Shown here in pieces: positions 20,001 to 27,244 of a stretch of 64,000 nucleotides of DNA. Made by a program: the position numbers and the translations under genes. The stretch covers positions 444,885 through 508,884 of the forward strand of contig NZ_JAPDRJ010000003.1 in the NCBI RefSeq assembly GCF_040706535.1. Direction: 5' to 3'. How positions within the stretch are numbered: position 1 is the stretch's first letter; each line of letters starts with the position of its first letter. The stretch is from Lentisalinibacter orientalis (GTDB taxonomy: Bacteria; Pseudomonadota; Gammaproteobacteria; Steroidobacterales; Woeseiaceae). The notes beneath the pieces were generated by a model that saw only the letters and a list, made by a program, of their open reading frames with translations, searched no databases and had not been told where the DNA came from.

Positions 20001-20645
20001 CCGGGCCTCGTGGGCGTCGTAGTCGTCCGCCGCCAGGAAACGCACGTCGTTGGTGGCCACCAGCGGCAGCCCGAGGCGGTCGCCCAGGCCCACGGCCTCC
20101 GCCAGGCACGCATCCTCGCCCGGCCGCCCGGTGCGCGTGACCTCCAGGTAGAAACGGTCCGGGAACAGCCGCGCCCAGTGCTCGCTGCGCTCGGCCACCA
20201 GGTCCTCGCGGCCGGAGATCACGGCGCGGCCGATGTCGCCCTGGATGCCGCCCGACAGCGCGATCAGACCGGCGGTCGTGTCCGCGTCCAGCCATTCGCG
20301 CCGCGCCATGGGCACGCCCCGGTACTGGCCCTCCAGGTAGGTGCGCGTCACCAGGCGCGTGAGGTTGCGGTAGCCGGCCCGGTTCTGGCACAGCAGCACC
20401 AGGTGACTCGGGCGCCGGGGATCGTCCTCGTCGGCGAGCAGCAGGTCGAGCCCGATCAGCGGCTTGACGCCGCGGGCGAGCGCGCTCCGGTAGAACTTCA
20501 CCAGCGCGAACAGGTTGCTCTGGTCGGTGAGCGCGACCGCCGGCATGCCGTGGTCGGCGACGGCGGACATCAGCGGCCCGATCCGCACGACGCTGTCCAC
20601 CAGCGAATACTCGGTATGCAGATGCAGATGGACGAAAGGTTTCAC
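17067..20645 (-). CDS. dnaE: DNA polymerase III subunit alpha
   Basis: Catalytic subunit of the replicative polymerase. The 1192-residue protein has an N-terminal PHP domain (FVHLHLHTEYSLVDS), the palm with catalytic Asp residues in MPDFDVDF, helix-hairpin-helix and OB domains (VVVAGLIIDIRKRGN) and a C-terminal tail. The GTG start overlaps the lpxB stop (GTGA); in many relatives rnhB separates these two genes. Near the C-terminus an insert of Gly/Pro/Asn-rich tetrapeptides is coded by a 12-bp repeat (17271-17318), in a position that should be a surface loop. Confidence 0.97.
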   Translation of the reverse strand: MKPFVHLHLHTEYSLVDSVVRIGPLMSAVADHGMPAVALTDQSNLFALVKFYRSALARGVKPLIGLDLLLADEDDPRRPSHLVLLCQNRAGYRNLTRLVTRTYLEGQYRGVPMARREWLDADTTAGLIALSGGIQGDIGRAVISGREDLVAERSEHWARLFPDRFYLEVTRTGRPGEDACLAEAVGLGDRLGLPLVATNDVRFLAADDYDAHEARVCIHQGRTLEDGDRPKDYSDRQYLRSAEEMAELFADLPEALANSVEIARRCNVEMRLGESFLPEFPVPAGRTPDEHLRLEAAARLEEKLAAGGLRGGTRADYEARLERELEVICSMGFPGYFLIVADFIRWARENGVPVGPGRGSGAGSLVAWVLGITDLDPLEHDLLFERFLNPERVSMPDFDVDFCMEGRDRVIDYVAERYGRDQVSQIITYGTMAAKAVVRDAGRVLGHPYGFVDRIAKLIPFELGITLEKALEGEPELAQLCRDDEEVRGVIDLARKLEGLVRNAGKHAGGVVIAPTTLTDFAPLYCEEGGHNVVTQFDKDDVEAAGLVKFDFLGLRTLTVIDRAVANVNAERARQGEPAIDIGEVAMDDAQTFELLRACRTTAVFQLESRGMKDLIKRLQPDSFEDLVALVALFRPGPLQSGMVDDFIARKHGDQNAVIDYLHPDLEPVLKPTYGVILYQEQVMQIAQVLAGYTLGGADLLRRAMGKKKPEEMAKQREVFVSGAEARGVESATATHIFDLMEKFAGYGFNKSHSAAYAVLSYQTAWLKAHYPAAFMAAVMSTDMDHTDKLVSLKDDCREMGIEIEPPDVNRSDFVFGVSRGEAIRYGLGAIKGVGRGAVESIVAEREANGPYRDLMDFCRRADLERVNRRTLEALIKAGAMDGIGANRRTLMTLLPEAVKSAEQEARASAAGQDDLFGLPTAAPPRPTPQASPQLAEWNEQERLAAEKESLGLYLTGHPFHSVAGDARHFTSGTLRDITSARPPSTDNGERDYSQSRREVVVAGLIIDIRKRGNRVTVVLDDDTGRIETSLFSEAFMENRHLLVKDRIIVVEGRMRYDEFIDGWTVVARTVRDIDRVIEERARHLVLSLDVNGSGREVLNSLHEILLPYRYGPGNGPGTGSDNGPGGGAAGGQGGRARCDVAVQYVGSDATVRLNLGEDWCIRPTRDLRDKLEDLLGRGGVRLVYAADQPSL
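17271..17318. repeat. Degenerate 12-bp tandem repeat in dnaE
   Basis: Four 12-mers (CGGACCATTGTC, CGAGCCAGTGCC, CGGACCATTACC, CGGGCCATAACG) occur in frame. They encode a low-complexity run read as YGPGNGPGTGSDNGPGGG in the C-terminal region of DnaE. Confidence 0.75.
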
Positions 20646-21904
20646 TGGTCACACCCCGCGCCCGGCAACATCTCCAGCACCGCCTGCGCTGCCAGGCCAT
20701 CGGCGCCCCGGGCGAGTTCTGCATGGATTCTAGCAAACTCGCGCTCGGCCTCGGCGCGGCGCTCCGGCTCGTCGAGCCAGGCCGCCAGCGCCGGCCCCAT
20801 GCGCTCCGCCACGGCCTCTTCCTGCAGGAATTCGGGCACCAGCGTGCGCCCCGCCAGCAGGTTCGGCAGGGCGAAATTCTCCACCCGGATGAGATTCAGC
20901 GACCGCACCAGCGCCAGCGTGGTCGGCGACAGCCGGTACGCCACCACCATCGGACGGCCGTACAGCGCCGTCTCCAACGTGGCCGTTCCGGAGGTCACGA
21001 GAGCGACGTCGCAGGCGGCCAGCGGCAGGTCCACGCCGCTGTCGCACAGCGTCACGGGCAGGTCGGGCGCGACCTCCGCCAGTGCCGCCTCGAAAGCCGA
21101 GCGGGCACCGGCGCCGGCCAGCGCGGCCACGAAGCGGATGCCCGGCCGCCGGCGGGCCAGCCACTCCGCCGTGCGGATGAAGTGCGGCGCCAGCCGCCCC
21201 ACCTCGCCGGCCCGGCTGCCCGGCAGCAGCGCCACCACCTCGCCGGCACCATCGTCCCCGCGGCTGCTGTCGCCATTGCCGTCGCTATTGCCGTCGCTAT
21301 TGCCGTCGCTATTGCCGTCGCCATTACGATAGCCATTCGCCAGACCGAGCGCGCGGCGGGCCGCAGCGACGTCCGGCTCCCGCGGGATGGACTCGGCCCG
21401 GGGATGGCCGACGAACACGGCATCCAGGCCGCGCTCGTCGTAGAAGCGTTTCTCGAACGGCAGCAGGCAGAGCACCCGGTCGCAGGCCTTGCGGATCTTC
21501 TTCAGCCGCCGCGGCCGCCAGGCCCAGACCGAGGGGCTGACGTACTGCACGGTGGTGACGCCCCGGCGGCGGAGCTTCTTCTCCAGACCCAGGTTGAAGT
21601 CCGGCGCGTCGATGCCCACCAGCAGATCGGGGGGTGCGGCGGACCAGCGCCGCACCAGCGAGCGGCGGATGGAGAACAGACGGGGCAGATGGCCGACGAC
21701 CTCGGCGATGCCCATCACCGCCAGCGCATCGGTATCGAAAAGGGCGTCGCAGCCCGCCTCCCGCATGGCCGGCCCGGCCACGCCCTCGAAACGGGCGCCG
21801 GGGCGGCGTTCGCGGATGGCGGCGATCAGTCCGGCGCCGAGACGATCCCCGGAAGCCTCGCCGGCGACGACGGCGATGAGCGGGCTGCCTGACTCTCGCG
21901 CCAC
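20642..21904 (-). CDS. lpxB: Lipid-A-disaccharide synthase
   Basis: Joins UDP-diacylglucosamine and lipid X to form the lipid A disaccharide at the inner membrane. The 420-residue protein has AGEASGD near the start, YVSPSVWAWR, GHPRAE, LLPGSRAGEV, TSGTATLETAL and ENFALPNLLAGR. It is about 40 residues longer than E. coli LpxB because of an Asn/Ser/Asp/Gly-rich insert encoded by a 12-bp repeat just before LLPGSR. Start GTG 21904 lies 7 bp after lpxA. It overlaps dnaE by four bases. Confidence 0.95.
   Translation of the reverse strand: MARESGSPLIAVVAGEASGDRLGAGLIAAIRERRPGARFEGVAGPAMREAGCDALFDTDALAVMGIAEVVGHLPRLFSIRRSLVRRWSAAPPDLLVGIDAPDFNLGLEKKLRRRGVTTVQYVSPSVWAWRPRRLKKIRKACDRVLCLLPFEKRFYDERGLDAVFVGHPRAESIPREPDVAAARRALGLANGYRNGDGNSDGNSDGNSDGNGDSSRGDDGAGEVVALLPGSRAGEVGRLAPHFIRTAEWLARRRPGIRFVAALAGAGARSAFEAALAEVAPDLPVTLCDSGVDLPLAACDVALVTSGTATLETALYGRPMVVAYRLSPTTLALVRSLNLIRVENFALPNLLAGRTLVPEFLQEEAVAERMGPALAAWLDEPERRAEAEREFARIHAELARGADGLAAQAVLEMLPGAGCDQ
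21269..21340. repeat. 12-bp tandem repeat array in lpxB
   Basis: Six consecutive 12-mers, three of them identical (GTCGCTATTGCC), are flanked by degenerate copies. On the coding strand they give repeated NSDG/NGDG tetrapeptides between the two halves of LpxB. The unit length keeps the reading frame. Confidence 0.9.
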
Positions 21905-21911
21905 GCCCCGG

Positions 21912-22685
21912 TCAGCGGATGATGCTCCGCTCCGAGGAGCGGATGGACTCCACCATGGGCAGGAGTTCCGGCTGTTCCGCGGCCAGGGTGCTGAGTGTCT
22001 CCAGCGCCTCGGCAAGCTTCTGCCCGCTGCGGTAGAGGATGCGATAGGCCTCGCGGATATTGCGGATCTGCTCCTTCGTGAAACCCCGGCGCTTCAGCCC
22101 TTCCGCGTTGATGCCGCGGGGCTCGCCCGGCTGACCCATCACCATGACGTAGGCCGGCACGTCCTTGGAGACGCCGGCGTACATGCCGAGGAAGCAGTGG
22201 GCGCCGACGCGGCAAAACTGGTGGGCGCCGGAGAAGCCGGCGAAGATGGCCCAGTCGCCCACGTGCACGTGGCCGGCCAGCGTGGCGTTGTTGGCCATGA
22301 TCACGTTGTTGCCCACCTGGCAGTCGTGGGCGATGTGCACGTAGGCCATCAGCCAGTTGTCGTCGCCGATGCGGGTCACGCCGACGTCCTGGGCGGTGCC
22401 CCGGTTGATGCTGCAGTATTCGCGGATGGTGTTGCGGTCGCCGATCTCGAGCCGCGTGTCCTCGCCGGCGTATTTCTTGTCCTGGGGGTCGTCGCCCACG
22501 GAGGCGAACTGGAAGATGCGGTTGTCCCGGCCGATGCGGGTGGGCCCGCGGATGACCACGTGCGGACCGATGCGCGTCCCCGCGCCGATCTCCACGTTCG
22601 GGCCGACGATGCTGTACGGCCCGATCTCCACGTCGTCGTCGATGCGGGCCGACGGGTCGATGATGGCGGTCTCGTGGATGCCCAT
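21912..22685 (-). CDS. lpxA: UDP-N-acetylglucosamine acyltransferase
   Basis: First step of lipid A synthesis: transfers a 3-hydroxyacyl chain from ACP to UDP-GlcNAc. The 257-residue protein is a left-handed beta-helix of hexapeptide repeats with the catalytic His region MAYVHIAHDCQVGNN and SGAHQFCRVG, ending in an alpha-helical tail (KRRGFTKEQIRNIREAYR). ATG 22685 (MGIHETAIID) is chosen because GGAGGAGGGG stands just upstream; further upstream codons overlap fabZ. Confidence 0.96.
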   Translation of the reverse strand: MGIHETAIIDPSARIDDDVEIGPYSIVGPNVEIGAGTRIGPHVVIRGPTRIGRDNRIFQFASVGDDPQDKKYAGEDTRLEIGDRNTIREYCSINRGTAQDVGVTRIGDDNWLMAYVHIAHDCQVGNNVIMANNATLAGHVHVGDWAIFAGFSGAHQFCRVGAHCFLGMYAGVSKDVPAYVMVMGQPGEPRGINAEGLKRRGFTKEQIRNIREAYRILYRSGQKLAEALETLSTLAAEQPELLPMVESIRSSERSIIR

Positions 22686-22696
22686 CCCCTCCTCCG

Positions 22697-23170
22697 TCAG
22701 CGTCCCGGCGCGCACATGAGTTCCACCTCGGCCGCGGTCTCCCCGTCCACGGTGGCGGTGCCCCGGAACCGCACCACGTTGCGGATGCGCCGCGTCAGGC
22801 TCACTTCCAGGCGCAGCTGGTCCCCCGGCACCACCGGCCGGCGGAAGCGGGCCTTGTCGACGCCCACCAGGAAATACATGTTGCCGGAGTCCGGGGAATC
22901 GAAGGAGGTGAAGGTCAGCAGGCCGGTGGCCTGGGCCAGCGCCTCGATGATCAGCACGCCCGGCATGACCGGCCGGCCGTGGAAATGACCCTCGAAGAAC
23001 TCCTCGTTGATGGTGACGTTCTTCACTGCCACGAGCCGCTTGCCCTTCTCGTTCTCCAGCACCCTGTCCACCAGCAGGAAGGGATAACGATGGGGCAGCA
23101 GCTCCATGATGCCGCGGATATCGATCCGCGAGAATTCAGTCGGATCCTTTTCTTCCAATGTCTCTTCCAA
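22697..23170 (-). CDS. fabZ: 3-hydroxyacyl-ACP dehydratase FabZ
   Basis: Dehydrates 3-hydroxyacyl-ACP in fatty acid elongation. The 157-residue hotdog-fold protein has MELLPHRYPFLLVDRV and the active-site helix PVMPGVLIIEALAQATG. The loop with the catalytic His reads GHFHGRP where most relatives have GHFPG-P. The start is unclear: TTG 23170 or TTG 23158, both inside the lpxD 3' end (35-bp overlap or less); the first ATG (residue 22) seems too late. The lpxD-fabZ-lpxA-lpxB order is conserved. Confidence 0.94.
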   Translation of the reverse strand: MEETLEEKDPTEFSRIDIRGIMELLPHRYPFLLVDRVLENEKGKRLVAVKNVTINEEFFEGHFHGRPVMPGVLIIEALAQATGLLTFTSFDSPDSGNMYFLVGVDKARFRRPVVPGDQLRLEVSLTRRIRNVVRFRGTATVDGETAAEVELMCAPGR

Positions 23171-24182
23171 TCCCGAGCGCCTTCTCCAACTGCTTCAGCC
23201 TGCGCGCCATGCGGTCGATCTGGCGGAAGCGGGCCACGTTCCTGCGGTATGCGGCGATCTCCTGATGGGGCATCGCACTGCCGTACATACCGGGCTTGCG
23301 GATATCGCTGGTGACCATGCAGCGGCCGCCCAGGATCACGTCGTCGGCGATCGTCACGTGCCCGACGACGCCGGAAGCGCCCCCGAACAGGCAGCGTTTG
23401 CCGATCCGGGTGCTGCCGGCGATCCCCACCATCGCGGCCAGCGCCGAATGATCCCCGATGCGCACATTGTGCGCTATCTGCACCAGGTTATCGATCCTGA
23501 CCCCGTCGCCGATCACGGTGTCCTCGATGGCGCCCCGGTCCACGCAGCTGTTGGCGCCGATCTCGACGTCGTCGCCGATGGTGACCGAACCCACCTGGGG
23601 CACCTTGATCCAGCCCTCCGGCGCGCGGGCGATGCCGAAGCCGTCGGCGCCGATCACCGCTCCCGGGTGGATCAGGCAGCGCGCGCCGAGGCGCACGCCG
23701 TGGCAAAGCGTGACGTTGGCGACGAGGCGGGTGCCCTCGCCCAGCCGGCAGTCCGCTTCCACGACCGAGTTGGGCCCGACGGCGACGTGCTCGCCGAGCA
23801 CCACGCCGGGACCGATGCGCGCGCCCGGCCCGACCGCGGCGGAAGCCGGTATAACGGCCGAGCCGTCGACCGTGGCCGACTCGCTCACGCCGGGCTCGGG
23901 CAGCCGCGGCGGATACAGCAGCGAGGCGACCCGGGCATAGGTCAGGTAGGGGTCGGCGCAGACCAGCGCCGGCACCGGACAGGCGTCGGCCTCGTCGGCG
24001 GCGAGCAGCACGGCGCCTGCTGCCGTGTCGGCCAGCGCGGAACGATAGGCGGGGTTGGCGAGGAAGGAGACGGCGTCCGGCCCGGCGCTGGCGAGGGTGG
24101 CCACGCGGCTGACCGCTACGTCCGGATCGCCGTGCAGTTCGCAGCCGAACCGGGCGGCGATCTCGCCGAGCGTCAGGCTCAC
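23136..24182 (-). CDS. lpxD: UDP-3-O-(3-hydroxyacyl)glucosamine N-acyltransferase
   Basis: Third step of lipid A synthesis: adds the N-linked hydroxyacyl chain. The 348-residue protein has an N-terminal uridine-binding domain, a hexapeptide-repeat beta-helix (IGADGFGIARAPEGW, NLVQIAHNVRIGDHSALA with the catalytic His) and a C-terminal helix (RMARRLKQLEKAL). GTG start. It lies 34 bp after skp and overlaps fabZ. Confidence 0.95.
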   Translation of the reverse strand: MSLTLGEIAARFGCELHGDPDVAVSRVATLASAGPDAVSFLANPAYRSALADTAAGAVLLAADEADACPVPALVCADPYLTYARVASLLYPPRLPEPGVSESATVDGSAVIPASAAVGPGARIGPGVVLGEHVAVGPNSVVEADCRLGEGTRLVANVTLCHGVRLGARCLIHPGAVIGADGFGIARAPEGWIKVPQVGSVTIGDDVEIGANSCVDRGAIEDTVIGDGVRIDNLVQIAHNVRIGDHSALAAMVGIAGSTRIGKRCLFGGASGVVGHVTIADDVILGGRCMVTSDIRKPGMYGSAMPHQEIAAYRRNVARFRQIDRMARRLKQLEKALGIGRDIGRKGSD

Positions 24183-24216
24183 GCCGTCGGCCCCGTCACC
24201 GTGCGGGCCGCCGCGC

Positions 24217-24774
24217 CTACTCGGAAGCGGACCCGGCGTCGAAGTTGCCCTGCAGCTCGCGCAGGACCTCGTCGGTGATGTTCACCACGTCGCTGGCATA
24301 CAGCACGCCGTCGCCGACGATGAGATCGTAGCCGGAGGCGCGGGCGTAATCCTGCACTTCCTTCAGCAGAGAGCGCTGCAGTTTGCCGAGTTCCTCGTTC
24401 ACCCGCAGGTTGTAGTCCTCGCGGAACTCCTCCAGCAGACGCTGGGTGTCACGCTGGGACTCCCGCAGCTCGCGCTCGGCCGTGCGCCGCTCCTCCTCGC
24501 TCATCACCGCGAGGTCGCGCTGCACCTGCTCGCTGCGGCTCTGGAACTCCTCCTGCTTGGCACGGATGCTGCGCTCCCTCGGCGCGAACTCCTGCTGCAG
24601 CTCGGCCATGGATGCCTGCGCCTGCGGTGCCTCCTTCAGGAGGCGCGGCAGCGAGACCACGCCGATCTTGATGCCGGACTGCGCCCACGCCTGCGACAGG
24701 GGCATCGCCAGCGCCAGCAGTGCCAGTGCGAGGATGGAAAATCCGAGGGGTCCTTGATGGGTCTTGAATTTCAT
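24217..24774 (-). CDS. skp: Periplasmic OmpH/Skp-family chaperone
   Basis: Trimeric periplasmic chaperone that carries unfolded outer-membrane proteins to the Bam complex. ATG 24774 starts a 185-residue precursor with a signal peptide (hydrophobic core about 12-28, cleavage after QAWA) followed by IGVVSLPRLLKEAPQ and long charged helices forming the jellyfish-like tentacles. It lies 26 bp after bamA, the conserved bamA-skp order. Confidence 0.92.
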   Translation of the reverse strand: MKFKTHQGPLGFSILALALLALAMPLSQAWAQSGIKIGVVSLPRLLKEAPQAQASMAELQQEFAPRERSIRAKQEEFQSRSEQVQRDLAVMSEEERRTAERELRESQRDTQRLLEEFREDYNLRVNEELGKLQRSLLKEVQDYARASGYDLIVGDGVLYASDVVNITDEVLRELQGNFDAGSASE

Positions 24775-24800
24775 ACCGTTTCCCGTGCTTGAAAGAGGCG

Positions 24801-27233
24801 TCAAAATGCATTTCCGATCGAGAACTGAAAGCGCTCGACCCGATCACCGAAGATGCGATCCGTGCCCGAGACTTCGTTCAGCGGCAATGCATAACTGAAG
24901 CGGAAGAGGCCCAGCGGAGCCAGCCACTCGGCGGCGATGCCGACGGACTGTCTCAGTTCACCCGATTCGAAGTCGTAGGTGATCGGGTCACCGAGCCGGT
25001 CGGTGAAGGCCACCTCTCCCGTATTGAAGACGTTGCCGATGTCGTAGAACAGGCTGAAGCGCGTACGGCCGCGCAGGCCCTCGGGGACCGGGATTATAAG
25101 CTCAAGCTGGCTCGTGACCAAAAGGTTGCCGCCGTAGGGATTGCCGAAGCTGTCCACCGGTCCCAGGTCCGACTCCGCGAAGCCGCGCACCGAGCCCGGA
25201 CCACCGGCGTAGAACTGCTTGTACGGCGGCAGCGCCGTGGTCTCGTTGATGCCCTCGCCGAAAGCGAACTCCGAGGCGAAGGAGACGATCCAGTTGCGGG
25301 TGATCGGGAAGTACTTCTGCAGGTCGTAGCGCGCCGTGTAGTACTCCACGTCGCTGCCCGGCACGGCGGCGGAGACGACGAAGCGCTGGCGCGTGCCCCG
25401 GTCGGCGAAGATGGCCCGGTTGCGGCTGTCGTAGGTCCAGCCGAGCACCATCTCCAGCGTCTTGAAGTCGGTCACGAACAGCGAATTGCCGTTACCGAGG
25501 TCCTCGATCCGCGGGTTGCCGTTGTTCAGCACCCATTCCTGGGCCTGCTGCGTGCTGAAGGTCGAGGCGACGAGCTCGGCGTCCTGCAGCGCCAGGCCGA
25601 AGGACAGCGTCTGGTACTCGGTGATCGGGTAGCCGTAGTCGATGCCGGCGGTGATCGTCTCGGTGGAGAAGTCGGACGCGGACGAGGTGAACTGGGTGAT
25701 GTCGCGGTAGCCGACGGACAGCGTGCGCCGGACGCCGTCGATGGTCCGGTAGGGGTCCGTGTACGAGAGGCTGTAGGCCGTACTGAATCGCCCGGAATTG
25801 ATCTCGGCCTGCACCCGGTTGCCGGTGCCGAGGAAATTCGAATGCACGAAATTGCCGTTCAGGATCAGCTTCTGGGCCTCGGAATAGCCGACGCCGCCGC
25901 CGAACTGTCCGGGCAGGCCGTATTTCAGGTCGTAGTTCACGTCGACCAGGTCCGGGGTGCCCGGCACCGGCGCGGTGTCGACCTGCACTTCCTCGATGTA
26001 GGGCAGGCGCTGCAGGCGGACCTTCGAGCGGTCGACGAGCGTGTTGGAGAGATAGCCGCCCTCCATCTGGCGCATCTCCCGGCGCAGCACCTCGTCGGCC
26101 ACGCTGTCGATGCCGTTGAAGTTGATGCGGCGCACGTACACCCGGTTGTTGGGCTCGATGTAGATCGTGACGTCGGCGAGCTTGTTCTCCCGGTCCAGGT
26201 CGGGCACCGGCTCGACCTCGGCCTGGGCATAGCCGTCGGCGCCCAGGCGGAAGGAGATCAGCTCCGAGGTCTGGGTGAGCCGCTGCAGGTTGAAGGTCTC
26301 GCCGGGTTTCGCGAGGATCAGCCGCTCCAGCTCCTCCCGCGGCACCACCATCTCGCCCGCCAGCTTGATATTGGAGATCTCGTAGCGCTCGCCTTCGCGC
26401 ACGTTGATGGTGATGTAGATGTCCTTTCTGTCCGGGCTGATCGCCACCTGGGTGGATTCCACCTCGAAGTCGGCGAAGCCCCGGTCCATGTAGAACGAGC
26501 GCAGGCTCTCCAGGTCGCCGGACAGCGATTCCTTGGCGTAGCGGTCGTCCTGGCGGATGAACGAGAGCCAGTTGGGCGTCTGCAGTTCGAACTGGTCGCG
26601 GATCTCCTCGTCGCGGAACTCCTCGTTGCCGACGATGTTGATCTGGCGGATACGGGCGCGCTCGCCTTCCTTCACGTCGATGGAGATGGCCACCTGGTTG
26701 TTCGGCCGGTCCTCCACGTTCGCGACCACCGAGACGCCGTACTTGCCGCGGCTGTAGTACTGCTCGGTCAGGAAGCGGGTCACCTCCTCCAGCACCGAGC
26801 GGTCGAAGGTCTTGCCGCGGGCGAGCCCCACGCCGCGCAGCGACTGCGTCAGATCCTCGGTCTTGATGTCCTTGTTGCCCTCGATGGTGAACTCGGCGAT
26901 GGAGGGCCGCTCCTGCACCTCGATCACCAGGGTGTCGCCGTCGCGCCGGAAGGCGATGTCCTCGAACAGCCCCTGCCGGTACAGGGCGCGGATGGCCTCG
27001 CGCACCCGCTGGGGCGTGAGCGTGTCGCCGAGGTTGATCGGCAGATAATTGAACACGGTGCCCTCGGAGATGCGCTGCAGGCCTTCCACCCGCATGTCGC
27101 GCACCACGAACTCCTCGGCCCGCGCCGTCAGGGCCGCCGTCGACAGCAGAGCCAGTGCGAGTAACAGCCAGCCGCCGCGTAGCCGCGGGCGGCCGGCGCG
27201 ATCAGGAGTCGTATGCCGATCGGACGAGAACAA
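24801..27233 (-). CDS. bamA: Outer-membrane protein assembly factor BamA
   Basis: Essential Omp85 protein that folds and inserts outer-membrane beta-barrels. The 810-residue precursor (same length as E. coli) has a signal peptide ending about ARA/EEF, five POTRA domains starting FVVRDMRVEGLQRIS, and a C-terminal 16-strand barrel with FYAGGPGSVRGF (the lid-lock region) and the terminal aromatic signature FQFSIGNAF. The start is TTG 27233, preceded by AAGGA 8 bp away; the open frame continues upstream into rseP DNA but is not BamA-like. It begins 11 bp after rseP. Confidence 0.95.
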   Translation of the reverse strand: MFSSDRHTTPDRAGRPRLRGGWLLLALALLSTAALTARAEEFVVRDMRVEGLQRISEGTVFNYLPINLGDTLTPQRVREAIRALYRQGLFEDIAFRRDGDTLVIEVQERPSIAEFTIEGNKDIKTEDLTQSLRGVGLARGKTFDRSVLEEVTRFLTEQYYSRGKYGVSVVANVEDRPNNQVAISIDVKEGERARIRQINIVGNEEFRDEEIRDQFELQTPNWLSFIRQDDRYAKESLSGDLESLRSFYMDRGFADFEVESTQVAISPDRKDIYITINVREGERYEISNIKLAGEMVVPREELERLILAKPGETFNLQRLTQTSELISFRLGADGYAQAEVEPVPDLDRENKLADVTIYIEPNNRVYVRRINFNGIDSVADEVLRREMRQMEGGYLSNTLVDRSKVRLQRLPYIEEVQVDTAPVPGTPDLVDVNYDLKYGLPGQFGGGVGYSEAQKLILNGNFVHSNFLGTGNRVQAEINSGRFSTAYSLSYTDPYRTIDGVRRTLSVGYRDITQFTSSASDFSTETITAGIDYGYPITEYQTLSFGLALQDAELVASTFSTQQAQEWVLNNGNPRIEDLGNGNSLFVTDFKTLEMVLGWTYDSRNRAIFADRGTRQRFVVSAAVPGSDVEYYTARYDLQKYFPITRNWIVSFASEFAFGEGINETTALPPYKQFYAGGPGSVRGFAESDLGPVDSFGNPYGGNLLVTSQLELIIPVPEGLRGRTRFSLFYDIGNVFNTGEVAFTDRLGDPITYDFESGELRQSVGIAAEWLAPLGLFRFSYALPLNEVSGTDRIFGDRVERFQFSIGNAF

Positions 27234-27244
27234 ACCGTGATTCC

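Noticed and set aside
17013..21332. Very long open frame on the plus strand opposite dnaE and lpxB
   Set aside because: It is the antisense shadow of real genes in G+C-rich DNA; its product is His/Arg/Ala-rich with no recognisable domain, while the minus strand holds complete DnaE and LpxB.
21269..21340. CRISPR-like repeats
   Set aside because: The units are 12 bp, directly adjacent, in frame inside lpxB and without spacers or cas genes.
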